From Bdellovibrionales bacterium (lineage in GTDB: Bacteria; Bdellovibrionota; UBA1018): a DNA stretch of 9,894 bases. The DNA lies in the NCBI GenBank assembly GCA_018968995.1, contig JAGWZD010000043.1, positions 1 to 9,894 on the forward strand, in the 5' to 3' direction. Below, piece after piece: positions 1 through 7,022 of this stretch; positions within the stretch are counted from its first letter, which is position 1; each line of letters opens with the position of its first letter. The position numbers were made by a program, and so were the translations under genes. The notes under the pieces are model-generated. The model was not told the DNA's origin. It ran no database searches and saw only the letters and a list, made by a program, of their open reading frames with translations.

Positions 1-1615
1 AACCCTGGTTGAGAAAAATAGCGTTCTAAAAGGGCTGTTACATTGGCAGATCAGTAATTACCTGCTGACCAAGATGAAGCTTGATGAGGCGAAAAAGCAG
101 CTGATTCATCGTTATGAGCTGATTACCAAACGAGTTCGGGATCGAAAGCTCGAGAATCCAATTAATAATTTCTCGGAAGCCTTTGCCTTGGCGTTAGATC
201 CTCATACTTCATACATGTCGGCGGATGTGTTGGAGGACTTTCAAATCGGAATGGAGCTCTCCCTGGAAGGTATTGGTGCTTCGCTTTCGTCGGAAGACGG
301 CTTTACGGTCATCGAAGATACGATTCCTGGAGGTGGAGCCGAAAAATTAGGGGTACTCCGGCCGAAAGATAAAATCATTGCTGTGGCACAACAAGGTCAG
401 AAACCCGTTCCTGTCATTGACATGGACCTTCGAGATGTCGTGAAGATGATTCGTGGGAAAAAAGGCACGACCGTCAAGCTGACGATTTTACGCCAAGGAG
501 AGAAGACAGAAACCTTTGATGTCAGCATTGTTCGACAGAAGATTGATATTAAGGATCAAGCAGCCAAGATCACGTATGAAACCAAGCAGGTGGGTAATAA
601 AACCTACAAGTTGGGAGTGATTGATCTACCGTCGTTTTACGGCGGTGGCAGCGATCGGTTTGCAATAGGTGGCGATGGAGGAGGGGCTCGTTCGTCCTCC
701 ACAGATGTTCGTCGCTTGCTGGAAGAAGCCAAACGTGAAAAGGCAAACGGCATTGTCCTCAATCTGACTCGGAATGGTGGGGGTCTTCTCGCCGAGGCGG
801 TAAAAATTTCGGGTCTCTTTATTCATAAGGGGGCCGTTGTGGCCACCAAAGAGTCGAATAAGCCTCGCCAAGTGCTTGAGGATACCGACGCGGGCGTAGC
901 GTGGACTGGACCACTCGTAGTCTTGGTTTCACGGGGAAGCGCGTCGGCCTCAGAGATTCTAGCCGGAGCGCTTCGGGACTACCGTCGTGCGTGGGTGGTT
1001 GGGTCGGACCACACTTTCGGAAAGGGATCCGTTCAAGCGGTTCTTCCTTTGCCTCCAGGGCTCGGAGCGCTAAAAGTGACCACGGGGATGTTTTTTATTC
1101 CAGGAGGGATGTCGACTCAGCATGCCGGGGTGAGTTCCGATATCGTACTTCCATCGGTCTATGCTTTTGATGAGCTGGGAGAGAAGTTTTCGGACTATTC
1201 TTTACCGCCTGATAGAACTGAGCCTTTTCTTTCGGCAGAGGCCAATAGCTCAAAAGCCGAGCTTCATTGGAATCCGGTGGATTCTAAGCTGATTCCGGTG
1301 CTCACGGCTCGTTCCCGTGAACGGGTGGCGAAGAGTGCGCGATTCACTGAGATCAAACATGACCTAGAAGAGGCCTCGAAGAATAAGGGAGTCGTTCGCC
1401 TTTCAGAGCTTCGAAAAAGATCGGCTCGTGAAAAAGAAAAAGAACAAGGACGCAAGGCGGTAGCTCAGCAGTCTGCCAAAAAAGATCGCGAGGCCCGAAT
1501 TAAAGAAATCGATGGGCCCCTGATTGACGAGAGTATCAACGTTCTTGTGGACTCGATCGAGCTGCAGTCTCCAAGTGGTCAGGGTACTGGGCTTCAAATG
1601 GTGAACGACAGATAA
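1..1615 (+). CDS. prc: Tail-specific protease (Prc/Tsp, S41 family), 5'-truncated by the window
   Basis: The reading frame is open to the left edge (first full codon at base 2), so the gene begins outside the window and the ATG at 74 is internal. About 537 residues are visible; E. coli Prc has about 680. Numbering from the ATG at 74: end of the N-terminal Tsp region with the DPHTSYMS motif (42-49), a PDZ domain (about 55-155), then the S41 catalytic core. The catalytic serine is the middle Ser of SASASEI (Ser291) and the general-base lysine lies in TFGKGSVQ (Lys317), so the Ser/Lys dyad is intact. A charged Lys/Glu/Arg-rich stretch (about 425-475) and a terminal IDESINVLVD match the Prc C-terminal domain. 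Family role (established): periplasmic protease that degrades proteins from their C-termini and helps control cell-wall hydrolases. A glycine/serine-rich loop at 189-208 is unusual. The stop codon abuts the stop of the convergent small gene. Confidence 0.95.
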   Translation, partial: TLVEKNSVLKGLLHWQISNYLLTKMKLDEAKKQLIHRYELITKRVRDRKLENPINNFSEAFALALDPHTSYMSADVLEDFQIGMELSLEGIGASLSSEDGFTVIEDTIPGGGAEKLGVLRPKDKIIAVAQQGQKPVPVIDMDLRDVVKMIRGKKGTTVKLTILRQGEKTETFDVSIVRQKIDIKDQAAKITYETKQVGNKTYKLGVIDLPSFYGGGSDRFAIGGDGGGARSSSTDVRRLLEEAKREKANGIVLNLTRNGGGLLAEAVKISGLFIHKGAVVATKESNKPRQVLEDTDAGVAWTGPLVVLVSRGSASASEILAGALRDYRRAWVVGSDHTFGKGSVQAVLPLPPGLGALKVTTGMFFIPGGMSTQHAGVSSDIVLPSVYAFDELGEKFSDYSLPPDRTEPFLSAEANSSKAELHWNPVDSKLIPVLTARSRERVAKSARFTEIKHDLEEASKNKGVVRLSELRKRSAREKEKEQGRKAVAQQSAKKDREARIKEIDGPLIDESINVLVDSIELQSPSGQGTGLQMVNDR

Positions 1616-1801
1616 TTATCTTTGAGTGTCGGTTTTCGGCTCTGCTGGAACAGCAATCGGACGGTCTGGCGTCTGTTCCGTGCGGGTGGCGTTTTTCACT
1701 TGAATCACCTTATCCGTGATCGAGCCTAAGAGTCCGATCACCGTTATTCCAAGCGCTGCCCAGAACAGTACCTTCAAGATTTGAAACTGTTTTGAGCTCA
1801 T
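1616..1801 (-). CDS. Small single-pass membrane protein, coupled to the aminopeptidase gene
   Basis: This is a 61-residue protein with a short N-terminus, one hydrophobic helix (about residues 9-27, rich in Leu, Ile, Val and Gly) and a polar, proline-rich tail of about 30 residues. Three observations support a real gene. Its ATG overlaps the aminopeptidase stop as ATGA (1798-1801). A good Shine-Dalgarno sequence, AAAGGA (1810-1815), sits inside the last aminopeptidase codons, 8 nt from the ATG. The frame fills the gap exactly to the prc stop. The overlap implies co-transcription and translational coupling with the aminopeptidase. I do not recognise a family. It may be an inner-membrane anchor or accessory protein, but nothing in the sequence assigns a function. 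The hydrophobic segment is not followed by a clear signal-peptidase site, so a membrane anchor is likelier than secretion. Confidence 0.7.
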   Translation of the reverse strand: MSSKQFQILKVLFWAALGITVIGLLGSITDKVIQVKNATRTEQTPDRPIAVPAEPKTDTQR

Positions 1802-3390
1802 TGTCTTTTTCCTTTCGGCGCCTCTTTAGCAGCCATTCGAAGGGCTTCGTCTACGAGTTGGGCGGTCCAGAACACACCAAAACCAGTGGTATCCGTACTC
1901 ACGAGACCTAGCCCTCCCTTGTTGTCAGCTGGAACTAGATCCAAATGAACCCAAGGCGTTTCATCACCAATAAAGTGCGACAGAAATGTCGCGGCGTAGA
2001 TGTGATCCGCATTATTCACAGAGGCGCATTGCTGAATATCAGCGATCTTCGACTTCAGCATCTCGCGGTAGTCTTGACCGATTGGAAAGTTCCACGTTCG
2101 CTCGCCGGATTCGTCTCCTGCTTGGACGGCTAGTTGGGCTAATTTCTCTCTATTCGAGAAAACTGCCCCACGACGAGTGTCTAGTGAACGAATCGCAGCG
2201 CCCGTCAGAGTCGCATAATCAATACAAAGGGTCGGTTTAGTCTTACGAACAAAGGCTAGAGTGTCTGATAATACCATTCGGCCTTCGGCATCAGTATCGA
2301 CCACCTCAATCGAGGTGCCATCGCTAGCAATGACCACTTCATTGGGTTTATAAGCTGTCGGTGAGATCAAATTTTCTGCAAGTGCCAGGTAGGCGTGAAC
2401 CTCGAAAGGGGCATTTATTTTTGCGAAATAGCCGCAAAGGGAAAGGGCCAGGGCGGATCCAGTCATGTCTCCATGCATGCCCAGCATGTAGTTGCCGGTT
2501 TTGACATTATATCCACCCGTATCGAAGCAAAGGCCCTTGCCAACGAGAGCCAAAACGGGGTTTTTTTTGGTGGACTTTTTTGGGCGATACTTCAGAACAG
2601 CGATGCCCGCTTTGCTGTGAGGATCGGCTCGATTCACAGCCAAAAAAGCTCCGGCCTTTCGCTTAGTGAGCTCAGCAATGTTCCAAAATTCGTAAGTTAA
2701 ACCATGGCTTTTAGCGAAATCGCGGGCGTGCTCTTGATAGCTGGCTGGGTTCAGTTCGTTCGCAGGAAGGTCTGCTAGAGTTCGTACCGAATTGTTGGCT
2801 TCTCCCAGAGCTTGACCCTGCTCAATCGCATCACGAAAAGCGGTGGGGGTGAGAGAGCAGGCGACCTCAATCAAATAAGGTTTCTGATGCTTTTTTCTCT
2901 CCGATTGTTGTTTTTCACCTGCTTTGCCGAATTTCGTGGGCTCCCAGCAGGATATTTCCGCTAAAGCGGTAATGGCTTTTAATGTGGCGCCCTGAGCCTT
3001 TGAGGAAAGCATCGAAATCGTGAGATCGACCGAGAATTCGTTTTCACCTTTTCCATACGAGCTGAGGCAGCCTTCAAACTGTTTTCGTAGTTGGGTATGA
3101 AGTTCATAGGTGCTGAGACCCTCACCCAGAAAAATAAGTAGAATCGATGTTCCATCCGCTAATGCTACTTCAGCAGTTCGCGAGCCCTTTTTCTCAAGGT
3201 CTTGAGCGAGCTTCTTTTGTTTTTTATTCCACTGAGCCTCGACCTCTGCAGGAAGCATAGATCTTCGCGAGCTTAAAGCAGATAGCGGCTTCTTTATCGC
3301 GCTCAGCGGGGCGATAATCATTTCGTTTGATGAAGATAAAGGTCCGGTGGACTTTTTAGTGGGCTTTTTTGACGTGAATTGGAATCTCAT
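1798..3390 (-). CDS. M17 leucyl aminopeptidase family protein (530 aa)
   Basis: Cytosolic metallo-aminopeptidase that removes N-terminal residues, typically leucine, from peptides. Numbering from the ATG at 3390, the two-metal site is complete: Lys285 and Asp290 (GKGLCFDTGG), Asp308 (MHGDMTGSA), and Asp367 and Glu369 (DTDAEGR). The catalytic Lys297 and Arg371 are also present. The C-terminal half (about 270-525) is the conserved peptidase domain. The N-terminal half is divergent, with a basic low-complexity start and a Lys/Gln-rich insertion near 152-171. The domain resembles the MHxDM variant of the family more than E. coli PepA. An upstream in-frame GTG at 3417 would add nine residues. I prefer the ATG because its MRFQF start resembles the first strand of PepA, with AAGAG 8 nt upstream. 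The downstream 61-residue gene overlaps by 4 bp. The asparaginase gene starts divergently 66 bp away. Confidence 0.93.
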   Translation of the reverse strand: MRFQFTSKKPTKKSTGPLSSSNEMIIAPLSAIKKPLSALSSRRSMLPAEVEAQWNKKQKKLAQDLEKKGSRTAEVALADGTSILLIFLGEGLSTYELHTQLRKQFEGCLSSYGKGENEFSVDLTISMLSSKAQGATLKAITALAEISCWEPTKFGKAGEKQQSERKKHQKPYLIEVACSLTPTAFRDAIEQGQALGEANNSVRTLADLPANELNPASYQEHARDFAKSHGLTYEFWNIAELTKRKAGAFLAVNRADPHSKAGIAVLKYRPKKSTKKNPVLALVGKGLCFDTGGYNVKTGNYMLGMHGDMTGSALALSLCGYFAKINAPFEVHAYLALAENLISPTAYKPNEVVIASDGTSIEVVDTDAEGRMVLSDTLAFVRKTKPTLCIDYATLTGAAIRSLDTRRGAVFSNREKLAQLAVQAGDESGERTWNFPIGQDYREMLKSKIADIQQCASVNNADHIYAATFLSHFIGDETPWVHLDLVPADNKGGLGLVSTDTTGFGVFWTAQLVDEALRMAAKEAPKGKRQ

Positions 3391-3456
3391 GGGAGTACTC
3401 TTAGCAAATTTTCCCACGACTTGCCCAGAGGCTCTTCAATCAGTAACCTGGGGTTC

Positions 3457-4503
3457 ATGTTAGCCAAAAAGGCCAAGATCCTTGTTCTGTATACCGGCGG
3501 CACCTTCGGAATGGATGCCGATACGCTTTCTGTCCCCGAATTAAGTCCCAAACAGCTCGAGAAGCGGCTTCTGAAGCGGGTTCCCGAGCTACCCCAGATT
3601 GCCCAGTGCCAGGTAAAAATTGTGATGAATCGCGACAGTGCTCACCTGGGCCCACCCGACTGGGTTGCTATAGCCAGTACCATCCGCGAGCATTGGGACT
3701 CTTATGACGGAGTTGTCGTTCTTCATGGAACCGACACTCTTGCCTATACGGCGAGTGCTTTGTCGTTTCTGCTCAGGCCCTGTCGAGTTCCTGTAGTGCT
3801 AACGGGTGCCCAAAGGCCTCTTGCGGCGATTCGTTCCGATGCCCGTAGAAATTTGATTTCTGCCGTGGAGCTAGCCGCCTTTGGGTCCAGGCAAGCTCAG
3901 CGACCTTTAAACCAAGTCAGTGTGTTTTTTAATGAAATCCTCTTTCAGGGAAATCGAGCGCGGAAGCGCAGTGCCGTGGATTTTGCGGGGTTCGAAAGTC
4001 CGAAGGCGCCAGCTCTGGCACGGGTGGGTACAGCGATTCAAGTCTATAGCGCGGCAAACACCAGACTTCGTCGCTCAACAGTTAAGGGGGCTCGGCCTCA
4101 GTTGGACGCTCGATTTAGCTCGAAGGTGTTGATGCTGCATTTGACCCCCGGGTTTCCATCGGCAGCGGTTCAGCAACTTTTGCCTCGTCTCGAGGGCCTG
4201 GTCTTGGTGGCCTTTCCATCAGGTACCGCTCCTACCCACCAAGCCGACTTTCATGAGCTGCTCTTAGAGGCAAAGAGGCGTCAGATTCCAGTGATGGTGG
4301 TCACTGAAGGGGTGGGGATAACAGGCAGCGAGTACCGTGCGGGTAAAGAGATGCTCATGGCAGGTTGTCTTTGGTCTGGCGCGATGACTCCGGAATGTGC
4401 CTATGTTAAGGCGTGTTTTCTGCTCGGACAACGCAATGGCCGAAAAGACCTTCTGAAATGGTGGAACATCGAGCTGGCAAACGAAGGGGCTTCTCAGCGC
4501 TGA
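3457..4503 (+). CDS. L-asparaginase, type I-like (asparaginase/glutaminase fold), 348 aa
   Basis: Hydrolyses L-asparagine to aspartate and ammonia. No signal peptide is present, so the enzyme is probably cytosolic like E. coli AnsA. Both catalytic signatures are present: YTGGTFGM with the nucleophilic Thr16, and LHGTDTLAYTAS with Thr92-Asp93. Ser61 (RDSAHL) and Lys170 (GNRARK) complete the usual active-site set. The LTGAQRPL and RSDARRNL segments and the C-terminal VVTEGVG are also typical of the family. The sequence is related to the GatD subunit of archaeal amidotransferase, but it lacks GatD's extra N-terminal domain and has no gatE neighbour. The frame is open upstream to a TTG at 3379. 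I chose the ATG at 3457 because the family motif follows it at the normal distance and the upstream residues look unrelated. No good Shine-Dalgarno sequence precedes it. The 3' end overlaps the following hydrolase gene, suggesting one transcript. Confidence 0.93.
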   Translation: MLAKKAKILVLYTGGTFGMDADTLSVPELSPKQLEKRLLKRVPELPQIAQCQVKIVMNRDSAHLGPPDWVAIASTIREHWDSYDGVVVLHGTDTLAYTASALSFLLRPCRVPVVLTGAQRPLAAIRSDARRNLISAVELAAFGSRQAQRPLNQVSVFFNEILFQGNRARKRSAVDFAGFESPKAPALARVGTAIQVYSAANTRLRRSTVKGARPQLDARFSSKVLMLHLTPGFPSAAVQQLLPRLEGLVLVAFPSGTAPTHQADFHELLLEAKRRQIPVMVVTEGVGITGSEYRAGKEMLMAGCLWSGAMTPECAYVKACFLLGQRNGRKDLLKWWNIELANEGASQR

Positions 4504-5402
4504 AACGAGAGGGGTTACAGTGGGGTATACTCCTGCTCGGTTTTGCTCTCGGGCCCAGCAAGCAGGCATGGTCACAAAGCTATGAAGAGCAGCTGAAGCT
4601 TCCTTTGGCCTCGGGCAAGATTCTTTGGGCTCGAGTTCGTTTTCCTTTGGATTCGGAAACTAAAAAATTACGATCCACAAAGCCAGCCGTGATGGTTTTT
4701 GGAGGATTTCAAAATGCCGCACGAGTCATCGACGAGGTAGAGCATTTAGAGTTGGGTCGAGAGGTGATCTTAGCAAGCTTTGATTATCCCTTTAATCATG
4801 ACAGGCGGTTTAGATTTCCTCAGAGTCTTTTTTTATATCCGGAAGTCGTCGGTATGCTTCGAGATGCGATCGAAGGCATGGGCGTCTTAGCGGAATTACT
4901 TACTCAGGATCAACGAGTAGAACCTGGAATCATTGGGTTGGGGGCTAGCTTGGGCGCACCCTTGATGACGATAGCGGCATCTCGGTCGCCCAGGGTATCG
5001 CAGGTCGTGCTGGTTCATGGTTTCGGGAATGTTCCTGATGTCTTGCAGCTTCAGCTGGAGCGAGGGCTTCGGAAAACTTTTGGAGGATGGGACTTGCCAG
5101 CTCGGGTCAGTTCTCGTGTTTTGGCTTCCGCAGCGTGGTACTGGAGTGGATTACCCGAGCCCGAAGACGAGGCGTCTCATTTTCGACCCGAGCAATCGGT
5201 ACTGTGGATCGAGGCTGAGAATGATTCCTTTATCCCCAAAGCGGCGAGCAAGAGTTTAAGAGAGTCGATTCAAAGGTCGTCTGCACGGACTGAATTTAAG
5301 AGGACTGCTGGTGACCATGTGCAGCCGGGTTCATTTCAGCTCATGCGCGAGATCGGAAGCACTGTTGGACAGTGGTTGCGATCCGTCCGAGGAAGCGGAT
5401 GA
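4458..5402 (+). CDS. Exported alpha/beta-hydrolase family protein (314 aa)
   Basis: Predicted hydrolase with an alpha/beta fold; the substrate is unknown. With numbering from the ATG at 4458, a candidate triad is visible in the right order and spacing: Ser164 in GLGASLG (GxSxG nucleophile elbow), Asp256 in AENDSFIP and His287 in AGDHVQPG. An oxyanion-type FGGF segment sits near residue 82. The N-terminus has a basic region, a hydrophobic core (about 20-32) and a signal-peptidase-like site (AWS before Gln40), so export to the periplasm is likely. The start is uncertain. The frame extends to a GTG at 4413, and the ATG at 4458 has no clear Shine-Dalgarno. A CTG at 4500, overlapping the asparaginase stop as CTGA and preceded by AAGGGG, would give an almost ideal signal peptide. 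The last 72 bp overlap the convergent MFS gene. It could be a lipase, esterase or peptidase-like hydrolase. Confidence 0.82.
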   Translation: MVEHRAGKRRGFSALKREGLQWGILLLGFALGPSKQAWSQSYEEQLKLPLASGKILWARVRFPLDSETKKLRSTKPAVMVFGGFQNAARVIDEVEHLELGREVILASFDYPFNHDRRFRFPQSLFLYPEVVGMLRDAIEGMGVLAELLTQDQRVEPGIIGLGASLGAPLMTIAASRSPRVSQVVLVHGFGNVPDVLQLQLERGLRKTFGGWDLPARVSSRVLASAAWYWSGLPEPEDEASHFRPEQSVLWIEAENDSFIPKAASKSLRESIQRSSARTEFKRTAGDHVQPGSFQLMREIGSTVGQWLRSVRGSG

Positions 5403-6647
5403 AGGAAGAGCGAGCTTCGGACAGAAAAATACAACAACCCCCAGTCGTGATGCAGCGGCAATCACCCATAAGGCCTGAAATCCAGTCGAAGAGAATGAAT
5501 CCAGAATCTTTGAACCCAATAACGCTGTGGAAGCACCCAAAATTCCTTGAATTGCTGTGATCGCAGAAAACAGAGTCATACTCATGAAGGCATTGCCGCG
5601 CGTTCGCTGAAAGATCAGCGTATTCAAAGCAATCGCGTACGCGGCTGAGGCTACACCGTTGATAAAGTATTCTGCTGGTCCGACCCATTGAATCACTGGA
5701 GGGTTCGAGATGATGTAAGGCAGAGGAGAAAGAGACATCAGGATTGTTCCGAGTTTGAGAACAGAAAGAGGCTTACCCAGGACTCGAAAGGCCAGTCCAC
5801 CATTGAGGTCAAGTTGTCTTCCCCAGAAGCTCGACGTCAGCCACATTCCTAGTTGAGCCATGATGGACCAAAAAGCGACATGAGAGCCATTAAGCCCCAG
5901 TTCTCGAGTGAAGTAGTAGGGAAAGTAAGGGCCTGCCAGAGTCATGGCGCCATGAAAAAGGCCTGCAAAAAGGAGTAGCTCCTTGAATTGGGGTTCCTGA
6001 AGTCTTTTAAACTCAAAGCGAAACACCTCTGGGGTGTTTGACTTCGTTGCTGCCGGCAGACGCGAGAGCAGCCAAAGGGATCCCAAAGCTGACAAAAGTG
6101 CGAGGAGCAAGAGGACTTCAAAGGCCGTGGCTCCTGCATTTGCTTTGAGCCAGACTGCCGAAAAGAAATGAGCGCAAAGAACTCCGATAGTAGACCAGTG
6201 ATTTCGGCCGCCCCAGAACCAGCCTTCTTGATGAGCTGGAACAAGAGTTCTCATCCAAGCCATCCAAAACGACGTGCTTGTGAGTCCGATTGCCGAGCTT
6301 GCAGCGGCTAGCACTCCAATCATGCCCACGCTTTCCGCAGTGATTTTTGATCCGCTCCAGGCAGCCACCAAAGGAATGAGCCAAAGAGATCGGGCGAACA
6401 GAGTCAGCGTCAGGCAGAGGTGCTTGAGTGAAATATTTTTCGCTAAACGAAGAAAGAGTAGAACCCCTACGGCCTGACCCAATGAGCCCAGAATGGGAAG
6501 AGCAGTGAGCCAAGCCAGCTGATTTCGTTCGACGCCTAAGGTGCCAGCCCAGGTGCTGAGATAGGTGGGGCCAACCCAGGTTTCGTAGGCCATGGCCAAG
6601 CCGGCTTCGATCAGGAGGGGGGAAAAGGCAGAGGATTTTTGAGACAT
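5331..6647 (-). CDS. MFS transporter (12 predicted TM helices, 438 aa)
   Basis: Inner-membrane permease of the major facilitator superfamily; the transported compound cannot be named. About twelve hydrophobic segments are visible in two halves (six before and six after a polar loop at about 196-221), the normal MFS plan. The segment after TM4 with WMRTLVP and WGGRN resembles the cytoplasmic motif of MFS proteins in which LVP is followed by GR-rich residues. The WGRQLD motif after TM8 is the second-half counterpart of the TM2-TM3 loop. The C-terminus is a polar tail of about 30 residues rich in Ser, most of which is encoded in the overlap with the hydrolase gene. The frame extends to a GTG at 6677. 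I chose the ATG at 6647 because a candidate promoter -10 box (6662-6667) would lie inside the longer version. No Shine-Dalgarno sequence is evident. Confidence 0.88.
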   Translation of the reverse strand: MSQKSSAFSPLLIEAGLAMAYETWVGPTYLSTWAGTLGVERNQLAWLTALPILGSLGQAVGVLLFLRLAKNISLKHLCLTLTLFARSLWLIPLVAAWSGSKITAESVGMIGVLAAASSAIGLTSTSFWMAWMRTLVPAHQEGWFWGGRNHWSTIGVLCAHFFSAVWLKANAGATAFEVLLLLALLSALGSLWLLSRLPAATKSNTPEVFRFEFKRLQEPQFKELLLFAGLFHGAMTLAGPYFPYYFTRELGLNGSHVAFWSIMAQLGMWLTSSFWGRQLDLNGGLAFRVLGKPLSVLKLGTILMSLSPLPYIISNPPVIQWVGPAEYFINGVASAAYAIALNTLIFQRTRGNAFMSMTLFSAITAIQGILGASTALLGSKILDSFSSTGFQALWVIAAASRLGVVVFFCPKLALPSSASSDGSQPLSNSASDLAHELK

Positions 6648-6661
6648 GGGTATGGCCCGAC

Positions 6662-6691
6662 AGTGTACGGGAAGCACTCGACCGTTGACAA
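6662..6691 (-). promoter_or_regulatory. Candidate promoter for the MFS gene
   Basis: Read on the minus strand, TTGTCA (6686-6691) and TACACT (6662-6667) are separated by 18 bp. They match the sigma-70 consensus at 5 of 6 and 4 of 6 positions. The predicted transcript would start only about 8 nt before the ATG at 6647, which fits the absence of a Shine-Dalgarno sequence. The -35 box overlaps that of the tRNA promoter on the other strand. This is a pattern match only. Confidence 0.4.
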
Positions 6692-6714
6692 TGCAGGAGG
6701 GCGACGTTTATGAC
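6685..6714 (+). promoter_or_regulatory. Promoter for tRNA-Val
   Basis: A perfect -35 hexamer TTGACA (6685-6690) is followed after 18 bp by TATGAC (6709-6714, 4 of 6 matches). This places transcription start near 6721, about 13 nt before the mature tRNA 5' end. A consensus -35 is typical of stable-RNA promoters. The position and strength make this the most convincing promoter in the window. Confidence 0.65.
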
Positions 6715-6733
6715 CTTCGCTCCAGTTTCGGAT

Positions 6734-6808
6734 GCGAGCGTAGCTCAGCGGGAGAGCATCGCCTTCACACGGCGGGGGTCGCAGGTTCAATCCCTGCCGC
6801 TCGCACCA
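6734..6808 (+). tRNA. tRNA-Val (anticodon CAC)
   Basis: A complete 75-nt cloverleaf reads directly from the sequence. The acceptor stem GCGAGCG (6734-6740) pairs with CGCTCGC (6798-6804), followed by discriminator A and an encoded CCA (6806-6808). The D arm is GCTC/GAGC with a 7-nt loop. The anticodon stem TCGCC/GGCGG has one terminal G-U pair around the loop TTCACAC, giving anticodon CAC for GUG valine codons. The variable loop has 5 nt, and the T arm is GCAGG, loop TTCAATC, CCTGC. No other tRNA is adjacent, and no repeat of the tRNA 3' end that would mark an integrated element is seen in the window. Confidence 0.97.
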
Positions 6809-6818
6809 TCTTTAAACA

Positions 6819-6857
6819 GCCGGATCGGTTGTGGGTGGCCACCCCAGCGGCATTTTT
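6819..6857 (+). terminator. Possible terminator downstream of tRNA-Val
   Basis: A perfect 12-bp palindrome, GGGTGGCCACCC (6833-6844), can fold as a four-pair hairpin with a GGCC loop. Weak flanking GCCG (6819-6822) and CGGC (6848-6851) could close around it. Five T residues follow at 6853-6857. The short inner stem and the 8-nt distance from palindrome to T-run make it a modest candidate. The location just after the tRNA is what favours it. Confidence 0.35.
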
Positions 6858-6869
6858 CAAGAAGATCCA

Positions 6870-6940
6870 AATCTTAACAAACTTTTTCAGTCAGGAATTT
6901 TCTCTATGCTTGCTCGGGGGTCTGTGCTACAAGTCGCCGC
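6870..6940 (+). promoter_or_regulatory. Candidate promoter region for the RRM gene
   Basis: Two overlapping possibilities are visible in an A/T-rich stretch. One is a TATGCT -10 box (6905-6910) behind a poor T-rich -35. The other is an extended -10, TGC followed by TACAAG (6925-6933), with no convincing -35. Either would give an untranslated leader of about 80-105 nt before the ATG at 7023. The leader contains a small GC stem (GGGC 6967-6970 with GCCC 6976-6979). I cannot choose between the two from sequence alone. Confidence 0.3.
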
Positions 6941-7011
6941 GTAAGCTGCGAAGTCTTTGAGATTCCGGGCGCGGTGCCCAGCCTCTGAGGTCGCAAGTAT
7001 TGTCCCAGACT

Positions 7012-7019
7012 GAGGAGGT
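7012..7019 (+). promoter_or_regulatory. Strong ribosome binding site of the RRM gene
   Basis: GAGGAGGT (7012-7019) is nearly a full complement of the 16S rRNA 3' end. It lies 3 nt before the ATG at 7023, slightly close but strong. It contrasts with the weak or absent Shine-Dalgarno sequences of the asparaginase, MFS and dedA-like genes and suggests high expression of the RNA-binding protein. Confidence 0.8.
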
Positions 7020-7022
7020 CCC

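Noticed and set aside
1945..2700. Plus-strand open frames antisense to the aminopeptidase gene
   Set aside because: The aminopeptidase reading frame has all its catalytic motifs. The antisense frames are shadows with unlikely composition.
3379..3456. N-terminal extension of the asparaginase from a TTG
   Set aside because: The extension runs antisense into the aminopeptidase start, has no family similarity and no ribosome binding site. The ATG at 3457 fits the family.
3457..4503. Asparaginase homologue as the GatD subunit of a tRNA amidotransferase
   Set aside because: The extra N-terminal domain of GatD is absent and there is no gatE-like neighbour. Plain type I asparaginase fits better.
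5341..5688. Minus-strand frame of 115 codons inside the MFS gene
   Set aside because: It is a shifted frame of the transporter, Cys/Ser/Arg-rich with no motif.
6734..6808. tRNA-Val as an attachment site for an integrated element
   Set aside because: No repeat of the tRNA 3' end, no integrase and no phage-like genes are visible on either side.
6862..6875. Small AAGAT/ATCTT hairpin upstream of the RRM gene
   Set aside because: Five mostly A-T pairs with a 4-nt loop are too weak to call a structure or operator.
6646..6960. 104-codon open frame on the plus strand
   Set aside because: It runs straight through the tRNA-Val gene and its promoter and has no domain-like sequence.
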